Shown: positions 1-8,331 of the stretch, one piece after another
How the letters are laid out: each line of letters begins with the position of its first letter
How positions within the stretch are numbered: the first letter of the stretch is position 1
Assembly (NCBI RefSeq): GCF_029223585.1
Contig: NZ_CP119423.1
Coordinates: 2,976,001-3,040,000, forward strand
DNA from: Photobacterium sp. DA100
GTDB lineage: Bacteria; Pseudomonadota; Gammaproteobacteria; Enterobacterales; Vibrionaceae
Direction: 5' to 3'
Length of the DNA stretch: 64,000 nucleotides
The notes under the pieces: generated by a model
Told to the model about the DNA's origin: nothing
Databases searched by the model: none
What the model saw: the letters and a program-made list of their open reading frames with translations, nothing else
Position numbers and translations under genes: made by a program

Positions 1-243
1 CAAAAAAATCAAACTAAACCATTGATTTAAAATAAATATAAATAAATGCGGGCGCTTAGCCTTTATAAAATAATGATAATTTTTTAGCAAAAAACAAAGC
101 AACGCACATAACAGCAACATCACCACCACCAAGTGATAACCAGATCTAACATTTATAATTTATTTAGATTTACACTAGATAAACAGTATAACTTGTATAT
201 ATAATAAATATAAATTGACACGCACAATTCATAGGCAGGGTGT

Positions 244-426
244 ATGAATATTGGTATTGCAACATTGCTGGGTTATGCCATCAAGGAGATCATTGCACCT
301 GTGGTGCTTGATAATATTCGTGAAGGAAACCAGGAAAAGGTAGAGACCAACGAAATTAAGTCGGCGCTGTCTGAGAGTGAGGATACGCTGAAGATTATCT
401 CTTCAATTGTAGATATTTTTGTCTAA
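244..426 (+). CDS. Small hypothetical protein, 60 aa
   Basis: I do not recognise this 60-residue acidic protein. It starts at an ATG about seven bases after a GGCAGG ribosome-binding-like sequence. The N-terminal half is moderately hydrophobic (residues 1-25, Ile/Ala/Leu rich). A charged middle (residues 26-48) is rich in Glu, Lys and Asn and is probably helical, and the end is again hydrophobic. There is no signal peptidase site. It runs towards flgJ, with only 20 bases between the stop codons. The upstream 240 bases are very AT-rich and hold a TATAAT at 200-205 but no convincing -35. It could be a genuine small protein or a chance ORF; the good RBS and natural composition favour the former. 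Confidence 0.45.
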   Translation: MNIGIATLLGYAIKEIIAPVVLDNIREGNQEKVETNEIKSALSESEDTLKIISSIVDIFV

Positions 427-446
427 CCTATTTTTGATAGGCTCAA

Positions 447-1532
447 TTACTGTTCTTGCTCCATCAAATCACTCACCTGCTCGTATACCCGCATGACCTT
501 CTCACTGTACCTCGGATCAGTCGCATAGCCAGCCTTGTGGATCTCATTGATAAAAGCTTTCGGATCTTGGGTATTTTCCAAAGCCACTGAGTATCTAGGA
601 TTCTGCTTCAAAAACTGTGCGTAGTCATTGAAGCTGGCGTCAAAAGAATCATAAGAACGAAACGCCGCGCGCTCTTGGACGGCAATACCCTGATGATACT
701 CCAAGGTTTGTGTCGTTACTCGCTCCCCTTTCCAGCTCGGATCAGCCTTGATATTAAATAAGTTGTTGCTGTTACCGGCCGCATTGCTGATCACTTTTTT
801 GCCCCACCCCGTTTCCAAGGCAGCCTGGGCTATCAGTACCGCGGGATCAACACCCAAGACACCGGCAGTACGGCGCGCATAGGGTGCCATATGGGAAACA
901 AATGCTTGCGGCGTATCGAAACTTTGCGGCTGAGGTGATGGCTGAACCAGACCAGGCGTATTCGGGCCGGAGGCACCATTGGCCGCGGTACGCTGGGCGA
1001 TCGCCTTGTTGGCTATCTGGATGATTTCCTCTTCACTCATCGCAGACTGTGCAGGCGCATTGCTGGCTGGCAACGACAGGCTTGAGTTGCTCACCGTACG
1101 GTTATCCGCACCGACGTCTTGCCGCTCGAAGGGCAGGAAATTGCCGCCCCTGTCCAGCTCAACAAAGTGCGGCTCTTTGGCCAGCGTACCATCACTCTGC
1201 TGAACAGTGCTGTCCTCTTGGTGGGCGCCGAGCTGCTGGACAATCATATCGGCCAGTCCGAGCGAGTTGCTGCGGCTCAGTTCACTGGCCATCTGCTCGT
1301 CATGCATCTGCTCAAAAAATTTGGCGTTGCGGCTGCTCATCAAGTCCGACTCGAACGCAGAGTTGGCCTCGCGCATCGATTTGAATATCATCTGGGTAAA
1401 GATGGCCTCAAACTGCTCGGCGGCGGCTCGCAGGCTGGCCTGCTCTCCCTCTTTTCCCGTTTTCACCCCTGCACGCAAGCGATCAAGGCTTGAGATATCG
1501 AGGATAAAACTGGTGTCGGTCGGACTTTTCAC
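447..1532 (-). CDS. flgJ: FlgJ, flagellar rod cap and peptidoglycan hydrolase
   Basis: FlgJ caps the growing flagellar rod in the periplasm and cuts peptidoglycan so that the rod can pass. The N-terminal rod-binding domain spans about residues 30-105 (EQFEAIFTQMIFKSMREAN). A Ser/Asn/Gln-rich linker covers about 110-205, and a glucosaminidase/GH73-type domain about 208-355 contains ALETGWG, whose Glu240 is the likely catalytic acid. At 361 residues it is longer than the roughly 315 of Salmonella because of the linker. It is the last gene of flgFGHIJ, 14 bases after flgI. In most vibrios flgK follows directly; here the next 446 bases to the window edge contain no flgK. Confidence 0.95.
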   Translation of the reverse strand: MKSPTDTSFILDISSLDRLRAGVKTGKEGEQASLRAAAEQFEAIFTQMIFKSMREANSAFESDLMSSRNAKFFEQMHDEQMASELSRSNSLGLADMIVQQLGAHQEDSTVQQSDGTLAKEPHFVELDRGGNFLPFERQDVGADNRTVSNSSLSLPASNAPAQSAMSEEEIIQIANKAIAQRTAANGASGPNTPGLVQPSPQPQSFDTPQAFVSHMAPYARRTAGVLGVDPAVLIAQAALETGWGKKVISNAAGNSNNLFNIKADPSWKGERVTTQTLEYHQGIAVQERAAFRSYDSFDASFNDYAQFLKQNPRYSVALENTQDPKAFINEIHKAGYATDPRYSEKVMRVYEQVSDLMEQEQ

Positions 1533-1546
1533 CTTGCCTGCTCCCG

Positions 1547-2665
1547 TTAGATAATGATCAGCTGGCCTTCAATCGCACCAGCTTGTTTCAATGCCTGCAG
1601 AATCGCCATCAGATCTGACGGTGCCGCGCCAACCTGATTCACAGCCCGAACCAGATCATCGAGTGTCACGCCCGGTTCGAACAAAAACATCCGCGAATCT
1701 TCTTCGGTCACCGTGATCTCACTATTGGGCACCACCACCGTTTGCCCTCCGGAGAACGCGTTCGGCTGGCTGGCCGACAGGTTTTCCTTGATGGACACCG
1801 TCATACCGCCATGGGTAATGGCGGCAGGCTTCAAACGAACATGCTGGCCAATAACAATGGTGCCGGTACGCGAGTTGACAATGATCCTCGCCCCCGAATC
1901 TGCCGTTTCGAATTCAACATTCTCAATGGTGGAAAGAAAAGCCACCCGCTGGCTGACATCACGCGGGGCGCGCACGCGAACCGATGTAGCATCCATTGCC
2001 GAGGCCACATCGGGGCCCAGAAAGTTGTTAATCGCATCCACCATATTCTGCGCCGTTGAGAAATCCGGCTCGAACAGGTTGAAGGTCAGGAAATCACCGC
2101 GGCCGAACGGGTTGGGGACTTCCTGCTCGACAATCGCCCCGGAAGGGATCGTGCCGACAGTCGGGGTGTTGCTGACAATCTGCGAACCATCCGCACCATC
2201 GGCGGTGAAGCCCCCAACCACCAAACTGCCCTGCGCAACCGCATAAATATTGCCGTCCAAGCCTTTGAGGAAGGTTTGCAGCAGGGTACCGCCACGCAGG
2301 CTCTTTGCCGAGCCTACCGAAGAAACGGTCACATCAATCTGCTGGCCCTGCTTGGAGAAAGGCGGCAAGGTCGCATGCACCGCTACCGCAGCCACATTTC
2401 GGGTCCGAAAGCGCTCGCCTTCCGGAATGTTAATGCCAAAATTATTCAGCATGGCGCGAAAGCTTTGCTCGGTATAGTACGCCGATGACGACTCGCCGGT
2501 TCCCGGCAGGCCAACCACCAGGCCGTAGCCGACCAACTGGTTATCCCTGACCCCCGCCACGGCAGCAACATCTTTGATCCTTGCCGCGTACGCCTGCGGT
2601 GAGACGGCAGGCAATACGGAGAGTACCAACAAACCAAATAACAGTGATTGGGTTAACTTTTTCAT
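1547..2665 (-). CDS. flgI: FlgI, flagellar P-ring protein
   Basis: FlgI forms the P ring around the rod in the peptidoglycan layer. The protein has 372 residues, normal for the family. It starts with a Sec signal peptide (about residues 1-27, ending QAYA before ARIKDVA), followed by the very conserved N-terminal motif [19 protein letters not shown]. The C terminus ([20 protein letters not shown]) also matches the family. It lies three bases after flgH and 14 bases before flgJ, so the three are surely co-transcribed. FlgA, encoded at 10282, is its periplasmic chaperone. Confidence 0.97.
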   Translation of the reverse strand: MKKLTQSLLFGLLVLSVLPAVSPQAYAARIKDVAAVAGVRDNQLVGYGLVVGLPGTGESSSAYYTEQSFRAMLNNFGINIPEGERFRTRNVAAVAVHATLPPFSKQGQQIDVTVSSVGSAKSLRGGTLLQTFLKGLDGNIYAVAQGSLVVGGFTADGADGSQIVSNTPTVGTIPSGAIVEQEVPNPFGRGDFLTFNLFEPDFSTAQNMVDAINNFLGPDVASAMDATSVRVRAPRDVSQRVAFLSTIENVEFETADSGARIIVNSRTGTIVIGQHVRLKPAAITHGGMTVSIKENLSASQPNAFSGGQTVVVPNSEITVTEEDSRMFLFEPGVTLDDLVRAVNQVGAAPSDLMAILQALKQAGAIEGQLIII

Positions 2666-2668
2666 GCA

Positions 2669-3448
2669 TTACATCGCCGCATTGAAGAATCGGGCAAACC
2701 AACTCGGGGTTTGGGTGTCCTGACGATCGCCGGTCGCCGAATATTGGATGCGCGCATTGGAAATCCGCGTCGACGGGATCGAGTTCTCTGAGTCGATATC
2801 ATCAGGGCGGATCGTACCGCTCACCCGGATGTATTCATCGCCGCTGTTGAGAGTCAGCCACTTCTCGCCGCGTACCAGCAAATTGCCGTTAGGCAGCACT
2901 TCGATCACTTCCACCGAGATGGAGCCGGAGAAGCTGTTGCTTTGATCCGACGACAGGCTACCGGAGAATTTGTTGTCGTTGGTCATGGCATAAGACAGAT
3001 CATAGCTGCCAATATTGACCGGACGACCACCCAGCATGATCGGCTGCATGTTCATATCGGTCGACTTGCCCAAGTCCGAGCTGGCACTCTTCCTGGCCTG
3101 GGTATTTTCTTCCAGCAGCACGGTGACAATATCGCCAAGGCCGGTCGGGCGGGAATCGTTGTATAGCCCCATAGAGCTGGTACTGCTAAACAGTGAACCG
3201 GTTGAGGTTGCGTAATGTTCCGGCTTTTCCGGCGGACGGACCGAAGACCAGTTCGGATCGCCCTGCACCGCATCTTCCCGCGTCCGGACCAGACCGATGA
3301 TGCCATCACTTTGCTCGGTCGAGCCTTCAACCGCATCGACATCACTGACCGCGCTATCGAGATCAGAGCCGGTATCAAAATCCTGCGCACAACCCGAGAT
3401 TATCGCCACCAACAGTGTCACCCTCAGTACCGGCCAATACTTACCCAT
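2669..3448 (-). CDS. flgH: FlgH, flagellar L-ring lipoprotein
   Basis: FlgH builds the L ring in the outer membrane. The 259-residue product has a short hydrophobic N terminus and a lipobox ending I-S-G-C, with Cys20 as the lipidation site. Typical FlgH motifs follow: GLYNDSRPTGLGDIVTVLLEE and the C-terminal part with VRGEKWLTLNSGDEYIRVSG and IRPDDI. It is slightly longer than Escherichia FlgH (about 230) because of an acidic insert just after the lipobox (residues 22-60). It sits between flgG and flgI with short spacers. Confidence 0.96.
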   Translation of the reverse strand: MGKYWPVLRVTLLVAIISGCAQDFDTGSDLDSAVSDVDAVEGSTEQSDGIIGLVRTREDAVQGDPNWSSVRPPEKPEHYATSTGSLFSSTSSMGLYNDSRPTGLGDIVTVLLEENTQARKSASSDLGKSTDMNMQPIMLGGRPVNIGSYDLSYAMTNDNKFSGSLSSDQSNSFSGSISVEVIEVLPNGNLLVRGEKWLTLNSGDEYIRVSGTIRPDDIDSENSIPSTRISNARIQYSATGDRQDTQTPSWFARFFNAAM

Positions 3449-3461
3449 ACCCTACTCCCTG

Positions 3462-4250
3462 TTATAGCTGCTGGTTAACGTAGCTCAGCATCTGATCCAC
3501 GGTCGAGATCACTTTGGAGTTCATCTCGTAAACCCGCTGCGCCTCAATCATGTTGACCAACTCTTCGGTCACATTGACGTTGGACGTTTCCAGCATCGAC
3601 TGGCGGACGCTACCAAAGCCGTCAAGGCCTGGGATCCCTTCCTGCGGATCACCGCTTGCGCCTGTTGGCAGGTAAAGGTTCTGGCCAATCGGCTCCAAGC
3701 CGCCTGGATTGATGAAGTTAGTCAGGTTGATCTGGCCCAGTACCTGGTTTTCCTGCTGATCGCGAATACGGGCGGACACCTCGCCGTCGGTACCAACAGT
3801 AATGGCCACGGCGTTATCAGGTACCACAATTTCAGGCTCCAGCACATACCCCGCCCCCGACGTCACAATCTGGCCTTGGTTACTGACCGTAAACTGGCCG
3901 TTTCGGGTATAGCCGATGTTGCCGTCAGGCAGCATGACCTGGAAGAAACCGTCCCCCTCGACCATCATGTCGAGGGCATTGTTCGTGGTTTGGGTATTGC
4001 CCTGGGTAAAGACTTTCTGGGTGGCAACCACTTTGGCGCCGGCACCAAGCATCAGGCCTGACGGCAAGGTGGTATCCTGGGTTGCCTGGCCACCGGGCTG
4101 GTTGATGTTCTGATAGAACAAGTCTTCAAATACCGGGCGGCTTTTCTTGAAACCCACCGTCGAGGCGTTAGCTAGGTTATTGGAAACCGTTGAGATATTG
4201 GTTTGCTGGGCATCAAGGCCAGTCTTACTAACCCAAAGAGCTGGATGCAT
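3462..4250 (-). CDS. flgG: FlgG, distal rod protein
   Basis: FlgG is the distal rod component of the flagellar axle. The 262 residues match the family's usual 260. The N-terminal rod motif lies near residues 4-35 (LWVSKTGLDAQQTNISTVSN followed by NLANASTVGFKKSRPVFEDL). The C terminus carries the complementary coiled-coil segment (SNVNVTEELVNMIEAQRVYEMNSKVISTVDQML). Both ends are needed for axial packing. It is 17 bases after flgF in the flgFGHIJ unit. Confidence 0.97.
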   Translation of the reverse strand: MHPALWVSKTGLDAQQTNISTVSNNLANASTVGFKKSRPVFEDLFYQNINQPGGQATQDTTLPSGLMLGAGAKVVATQKVFTQGNTQTTNNALDMMVEGDGFFQVMLPDGNIGYTRNGQFTVSNQGQIVTSGAGYVLEPEIVVPDNAVAITVGTDGEVSARIRDQQENQVLGQINLTNFINPGGLEPIGQNLYLPTGASGDPQEGIPGLDGFGSVRQSMLETSNVNVTEELVNMIEAQRVYEMNSKVISTVDQMLSYVNQQL

Positions 4251-4267
4251 TCGTTAACTCCTCGCTA

Positions 4268-5020
4268 TTATCCGATTCGCATTAATGATGAAGACGCTTT
4301 ATCCATGTCTTCTGCGGTTTTCATCAATTTGACTTGCATTTCAAAGTGGCGCTGAAGGTCAATCATGCTGACCATCTCACCAACAGCATTGACGTTGCTG
4401 CCTTCCAGAGCGCCGCTGAGCAAGGTTACCCCCGCGTCGGCTTCAAGCCCCTGAGGATTGGGGGTCGTTGGCTTGAACAGGCCATCGACATCCTTGTATA
4501 AATCGTTGTTGTTAGGGTTAACCAGTTTGATCCGGTTAATGACCACCATGGCTTCCGGCGGCGCCCCCTGCGGCAAGATGCTGACTGAGCCATCTTTCTG
4601 AATTTCAATTTTGTTGATTGGGAGCGGTACGAAGATCGGGGCATCGGCATCGCCCAAAATAAGCTGACCATTGCTGTTTTGCAGCATGCCCATTTCATCG
4701 ATCTTCAAGTGACCGGCGCGGGTGTAGGCTTCTTGGCCAGATGCATCTTGAACTGCCAGCCAACCGTTACCTTCGACAGCGACATCCATGGCACGACCGG
4801 TCATTTTGACCGAGCCCTGCTCGAAGTTGTTGCCCGGACGCTCGGTCATGGCAAAGACCCGGGTCGGCAACCCTTCGCCATAGGCCTGCATACTTCTCGC
4901 CTGCTGCAGATCAGCGCGAAAACCCGTGGTATTGACGTTTGCCAAGTTGTTGGCCGCAACCTGCATGCCGTACATATCTTGTTTGGCGCCACTCATGGCA
5001 AGAAATAATGCGCGATCCAT
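4268..5020 (-). CDS. flgF: FlgF, proximal rod protein
   Basis: FlgF is a proximal rod subunit (250 residues, normal length). It has the N-terminal rod motif (NNLANVNTTGFRADLQQARS) and the C-terminal motif (SNVNAVGEMVSMIDLQRHFEMQVKLMKTAEDMD). It is the first gene of a separate unit here: a hairpin terminator follows flgE and a sigma54-type promoter sits about 35 bases upstream of the FlgF start. In textbook operons flgE and flgF are contiguous; here they are separated by 258 bases. Confidence 0.96.
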   Translation of the reverse strand: MDRALFLAMSGAKQDMYGMQVAANNLANVNTTGFRADLQQARSMQAYGEGLPTRVFAMTERPGNNFEQGSVKMTGRAMDVAVEGNGWLAVQDASGQEAYTRAGHLKIDEMGMLQNSNGQLILGDADAPIFVPLPINKIEIQKDGSVSILPQGAPPEAMVVINRIKLVNPNNNDLYKDVDGLFKPTTPNPQGLEADAGVTLLSGALEGSNVNAVGEMVSMIDLQRHFEMQVKLMKTAEDMDKASSSLMRIG

Positions 5021-5052
5021 CTGTCCGTCCCCTATATCGATAGCATTCTGAA

Positions 5053-5068
5053 TGCAAAAAGCATACCA
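5053..5068 (-). promoter_or_regulatory. Sigma54-type promoter upstream of flgF
   Basis: Read on the minus strand, this is TGGTATGCTTTTTGCA: a -24 GG and a -12 GC separated by exactly ten bases, the spacing RpoN promoters require. It lies about 33-48 bases upstream of the flgF ATG. Vibrio middle-class flagellar genes are RpoN/FlrC dependent, which fits. The -24 box (TGGTAT) deviates from TGGCAC at one core position. Confidence 0.7.
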
Positions 5069-5215
5069 CCATATAAAACACAGCTAGGTAACTGATTTTA
5101 AAAGACTCAAAGCAAAAAGGAGAGATTATAGAGCGTAGAGAGGAAAAGTGTTGCCGCTTAACTGACGTTCATGGTCAAGAAACAAACAAATACATATAAG
5201 GAAAGATATCCTATG

Positions 5216-5259
5216 TCAAAAAACCGACGCAAGCCCATAACAACCGCGGTTATGGGCTT
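5216..5259 (-). terminator. Rho-independent terminator after flgE
   Basis: There is an 11-bp perfect stem (5231-5241 with 5249-5259) around a 7-base loop. On the minus strand it is followed after eight bases by a run of six T (5218-5223). It begins 20 bases downstream of the flgE stop, so it should end flgBCDE transcription before flgF. The T run is slightly displaced from the stem, so read-through is likely. Confidence 0.7.
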
Positions 5260-5278
5260 GTCGTCTTGCACAGAACAA

Positions 5279-6589
5279 TTAGCGGATTTGCAAGATGTTC
5301 TGCTGCAGCTGGTTATTCACATCCAAGGCACGCGAGCTGGCCTGGAAGTTACGCTGCGCGGTGATCAAGTCGACCAGCTCCTGGGTCATATCGATGTTCG
5401 ACTGCTCCAGGGTACCGTTCTTGATCGAGCCAAATGAACCTTGTGACGCATCGCCCCACACGGCCGCGCCCGAATCTTGGGTCACATTCCACAAGGTACC
5501 ACCAAGCTGGGCGAGGCCTTGCTCATTAGCAACACGGGCCATGGCCACACGGCCAATCACCTTGTCCTTGCCGTTAGAGTACGAGGCCAGAATGTTGCCA
5601 TCGGAATCGATATCAACATTGGACAGGTAGCCTGTGGTTGCGCCGTCTTCATCTTCCAGCTTGCGAATTTCAAACGGTGACGCATACTGGGTCGGCTCGT
5701 CATAGTTAAAAATCAGGTTCTGGGAACCATCAGCACCGCCAAGCTGAATACCCGCCGTTTGGAAGTCCACGGTCTGGAAAGATGGTGGATTGGTCACCAG
5801 TTGGCCTCCCGCATCAAACTGCAGAGTATGGCCTAAATGGCCGCTACCGTTATCAACACCCTGCGCAACATCGAGGGCTTTTTCACCGCCGCTGTCACTC
5901 ACGGTGTAATAGACTTGCCACGTATTCTCTGGAGCACCAGGCTGACTGTCATCTTGCTTAACGTAGTACGCAGACATCTTCAGCGGATTCCCCAAAGAGT
6001 CGTAAATCGTCGAAGAGGTCGATTTGTTATAGGAATCCGGGTCATTGAAATCGAACGGTGTGATCTTCGGCGTCTCTTCGCCGCTCGGCAGGTTCATCGC
6101 GATATTAATGTTCTTCGACATGTTCGGCTGGCCGAACGTATCGTCAATCGACATCGGCTTTGGCTCGTAGGAAGCGACCGTATTGGTATCTTGGTTCACT
6201 TCATAGCCAAGCAGGTAATTATTGTCGGAGTTTACAATCTCGTTGTTATTGTTGAGGTGGAAAGCACCGTTACGGGTCAGGTTGTTGTTCGCCGGCTCGG
6301 CCTTGTTCGGTGCGACCGCAAAGAAACCGGTCCCCGAGACACGCAAATCCAGCGGGTTATTGGTGTAAATGCTCGAGCCTTCGTGGAATTGCTGGGCCAC
6401 CGTTGCCGTTTGCACACCACCACCGGTAGTGGTCTTCGAGTTCGAGAAGATGGAGTTCGAATACACATCAGCAAACTCGGCGCGCGACTCTTTGAAGCCG
6501 TAGGTATTGGCATTCGCAATGTTGTTACTGGTAGTGTTGAGATCTTTTTGGGCCGCACCCAGGCCACTCAAGGCAATATTCATGCTCAT
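5279..6589 (-). CDS. flgE: FlgE, flagellar hook protein
   Basis: FlgE is the structural subunit of the flagellar hook, the flexible joint between rod and filament. The 436 residues are in the usual range. The N-terminal motif (ALSGLGAAQKDLNTTSNNIA followed by NANTYGFKESRAEFADVY) and the C-terminal motif (GTLEQSNIDMTQELVDLITAQRNFQASSRALDVNNQLQQNILQIR) are both canonical. The middle (residues 90-380) is the variable surface region. It lies six bases after flgD, whose product caps the hook during FlgE polymerisation, and is followed by a terminator. Confidence 0.97.
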   Translation of the reverse strand: MSMNIALSGLGAAQKDLNTTSNNIANANTYGFKESRAEFADVYSNSIFSNSKTTTGGGVQTATVAQQFHEGSSIYTNNPLDLRVSGTGFFAVAPNKAEPANNNLTRNGAFHLNNNNEIVNSDNNYLLGYEVNQDTNTVASYEPKPMSIDDTFGQPNMSKNINIAMNLPSGEETPKITPFDFNDPDSYNKSTSSTIYDSLGNPLKMSAYYVKQDDSQPGAPENTWQVYYTVSDSGGEKALDVAQGVDNGSGHLGHTLQFDAGGQLVTNPPSFQTVDFQTAGIQLGGADGSQNLIFNYDEPTQYASPFEIRKLEDEDGATTGYLSNVDIDSDGNILASYSNGKDKVIGRVAMARVANEQGLAQLGGTLWNVTQDSGAAVWGDASQGSFGSIKNGTLEQSNIDMTQELVDLITAQRNFQASSRALDVNNQLQQNILQIR

Positions 6590-6595
6590 AGTTGA

Positions 6596-7321
6596 TTATC
6601 CTTTCGCTTGTGCTTTTCCGACCTGAAGTACATCAGCCAAATTGAATTGTTTGTCGAGACCTGCCAGATTCAGCAATACCTGGCCGTCTGCCTGCCCCAT
6701 CACCACGCTGTTGACGTTGGCATGGGTGAAAACGTCGTAGTTCTGTGTTTCGCCGCCGACAAGGCCCGATACCCGGATAGTGTATTGCCCCTCCGGCATC
6801 ATCTTGCCCTGCTCGTTCTTGCCGTCCCACTCGATATCGTGATCACCGGCCCCTTTCGCGCCCAGGTTGATGGTACGAACCAGTTCGCCCTGCGGCGTTT
6901 CGACCCGCATCATGGCCTGATCGAGCGAGTTAGTCAGACGGACACGACCACTTAGTCCGCCCTCGGCGAGTTTCATACCGGTCGAACTTGGCACCAGTAC
7001 ATCCTGCCCCACCAATGTCGAGGCCTGCAGCGCCTGGTTAGATGTCATCGCGGTGTTGAGCAAGCCAAACTGCTCGTTCATCTGGTTGATGCCATCGACC
7101 GTGGCAAACGAAGCCATCTGGGCAATCATTTTGTCGTTGCCGACCGGTTCGAACGGATCCTGCTGCGATAACTGCTTGGTCAGCAGGGAAAGGAAATCTT
7201 CTTGCTTTAGCTGGTTCTGGCCTGTTGTTTTCTGCTCTTCCAGAACCTTCTTTTCCTGCATCGACTTTAGCTGGTCGAGGTAAGAGAGGTTGTTAGAACC
7301 CGCACCGTTGATACTGCTCAT
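6596..7321 (-). CDS. flgD: FlgD, hook cap / hook assembly scaffold
   Basis: FlgD forms the temporary cap at the tip of the growing hook. The conserved N-terminal FlgD motif (KQEDFLSLLTKQLSQQDPFEPVGNDKMIAQMASF) lies at about residues 40-75. It is followed by a FlgD Ig-like/tudor region with the pattern WDGKNEQGKMMPEGQYTIRV. Length 241 is normal. It is co-transcribed with flgC upstream (18-base gap) and flgE downstream (6-base gap). Confidence 0.96.
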   Translation of the reverse strand: MSSINGAGSNNLSYLDQLKSMQEKKVLEEQKTTGQNQLKQEDFLSLLTKQLSQQDPFEPVGNDKMIAQMASFATVDGINQMNEQFGLLNTAMTSNQALQASTLVGQDVLVPSSTGMKLAEGGLSGRVRLTNSLDQAMMRVETPQGELVRTINLGAKGAGDHDIEWDGKNEQGKMMPEGQYTIRVSGLVGGETQNYDVFTHANVNSVVMGQADGQVLLNLAGLDKQFNLADVLQVGKAQAKG

Positions 7322-7339
7322 TGCCGTTACTCCCTACCT

Positions 7340-7756
7340 TTACTTGCCCATCTGCAATGTTTTCATCAGCATCTGCTTGCTTGCATCTGCCACCTGCACA
7401 TTGTTCTGGTATGAACGCGATGCCGAAATCATGTTGGCCATCTCTTCCATCACATTGACATTCGGCTTGTAGATATATCCTTCTGCGTTGGCCATCGGGT
7501 GATCAGGGTTGTACTCCGCACTCAATGGTTTTTCGCTCTCGACAATTGCCCTGACCTGCACCGGGACACTCTCACTGCGCCGGTAACTGGCATTCTGCAG
7601 CTCGGCGGCAAACACCGGATGCCGGGCCTTGTAGGTCTCCTCTGCCGAGCTACTGACGCTGTTGGCATTGGCAAGGTTACTGGAAGTGGTATTGAGACGC
7701 ACCGACTCAGCACTCATCGCCGATCCCGATACGTTGAAAATATTAAACAAGCTCAT
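7340..7756 (-). CDS. flgC: FlgC, proximal rod protein
   Basis: FlgC is a proximal rod subunit of 138 residues. Characteristic parts are the N-terminal rod motif (NTTSSNLANANSVS), the middle motif HPMANAEGYIYKPNVNVMEEMANMI, and the C-terminal helix SRSYQNNVQVADASKQM. It follows flgB by three bases. Confidence 0.96.
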   Translation of the reverse strand: MSLFNIFNVSGSAMSAESVRLNTTSSNLANANSVSSSAEETYKARHPVFAAELQNASYRRSESVPVQVRAIVESEKPLSAEYNPDHPMANAEGYIYKPNVNVMEEMANMISASRSYQNNVQVADASKQMLMKTLQMGK

Positions 7757-7759
7757 TTA

Positions 7760-8155
7760 TTAATCCCCTTTCAGTGCCTTGCTCAGGTTTTTGAATTTTG
7801 CCCCGAGAAAATCCAGTGATGCCTGATACTCAATCGAGTTTTGCATAAACAAGTTCTGCTCGAGTTGGGCATCAACGGTATTGCCGTCGCCAGTGTCCGG
7901 CTGGGTTGGCACGCGGTACTTTTGCTCGCCCATGACCTGTGTGGAGGCAGAAATATGCCGACCATCGGTGCGGCTGAGGCCAACTTTTGCCCCCGAGGTT
8001 GCCGCATTGAGAGCCCGCTGAAAGTCGATATCTTTCGCCTTGTACCCCGGCGTATTGGCATTGGCTAGGTTGCTAGCCAGTGTTTCCGCCCGCTTGGCAC
8101 GGACGCCAACGGTATGCTGGTGAACACCTAATGCTTTATCAAAAGAAATGGACAT
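7760..8155 (-). CDS. flgB: FlgB, proximal rod protein
   Basis: FlgB is the most proximal rod subunit, about 131 residues here. I start it at the ATG at 8155 (MSISFDKALGVH) because a strong GGAGG lies just upstream; the frame stays open to a TTG four codons earlier, which would overlap that ribosome-binding site. The rod motif SNLANANTPGYKAKDIDF lies near residues 30-47 and the C-terminal NLFMQNSIEYQASLDFLGAK is typical. It is the first gene of the unit and has a near-perfect sigma54 promoter about 32 bases upstream. Confidence 0.95.
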   Translation of the reverse strand: MSISFDKALGVHQHTVGVRAKRAETLASNLANANTPGYKAKDIDFQRALNAATSGAKVGLSRTDGRHISASTQVMGEQKYRVPTQPDTGDGNTVDAQLEQNLFMQNSIEYQASLDFLGAKFKNLSKALKGD

Positions 8156-8186
8156 GCCTGCCTCCAAAATTCGTTATCGAAACAGA

Positions 8187-8202
8187 AGCAAAGGCTGTGC
8201 CA
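8187..8202 (-). promoter_or_regulatory. Sigma54 promoter of flgBCDE
   Basis: On the minus strand this reads TGGCACAGCCTTTGCT. That is a full match to the RpoN consensus TGGCAC-N5-TTGCW, with the -24 GG and -12 GC ten bases apart. It lies 32-47 bases upstream of the flgB start. Activation by a FlrC-type enhancer-binding protein is expected from Vibrio flagellar hierarchies; no FlrC site was identified. Confidence 0.85.
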
Positions 8203-8213
8203 AAAATGTAAAT

Positions 8214-8310
8214 GGGGAGAAATTAGGGGGGGTGGCAAGGGGGGCGTTAGCTGGGTCCCTCGCTTACCTGCTAGGATCTAGGGCCTAGGATATGCGCTTC
8301 CTAGGCCCTA
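8214..8310 (-). repeat. G-rich tract and 12-bp inverted repeat between cheR and flgB
   Basis: The plus strand carries G-runs of 4, 7, 2 and 6 bases at 8214-8244, a possible G-quadruplex. Then come CTAGG-rich repeats and a perfect 12-bp inverted repeat (8279-8290 with 8299-8310, 8-base loop). The hairpin lies 22 bases after the cheR stop, so it could act as a terminator, but no T run follows it. The CCTAGG/GGTCC wording matches two other intergenic loci in this window (30287-30410 and 63645-63815), which suggests a dispersed repeat family rather than a plain terminator. Confidence 0.55.
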
Positions 8311-8331
8311 AGGCTAAAGGGTTGTTCGCCC

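Noticed and set aside
1049..1554. Overlapping plus-strand ORFs across flgJ
   Set aside because: All are antisense to flgJ and show no conserved features.
5837..6595. 252-codon plus-strand ORF
   Set aside because: It is entirely antisense to flgE, whose hook-protein motifs at both ends are unmistakable. The antisense product is rich in Arg/Val/His and has no family features.
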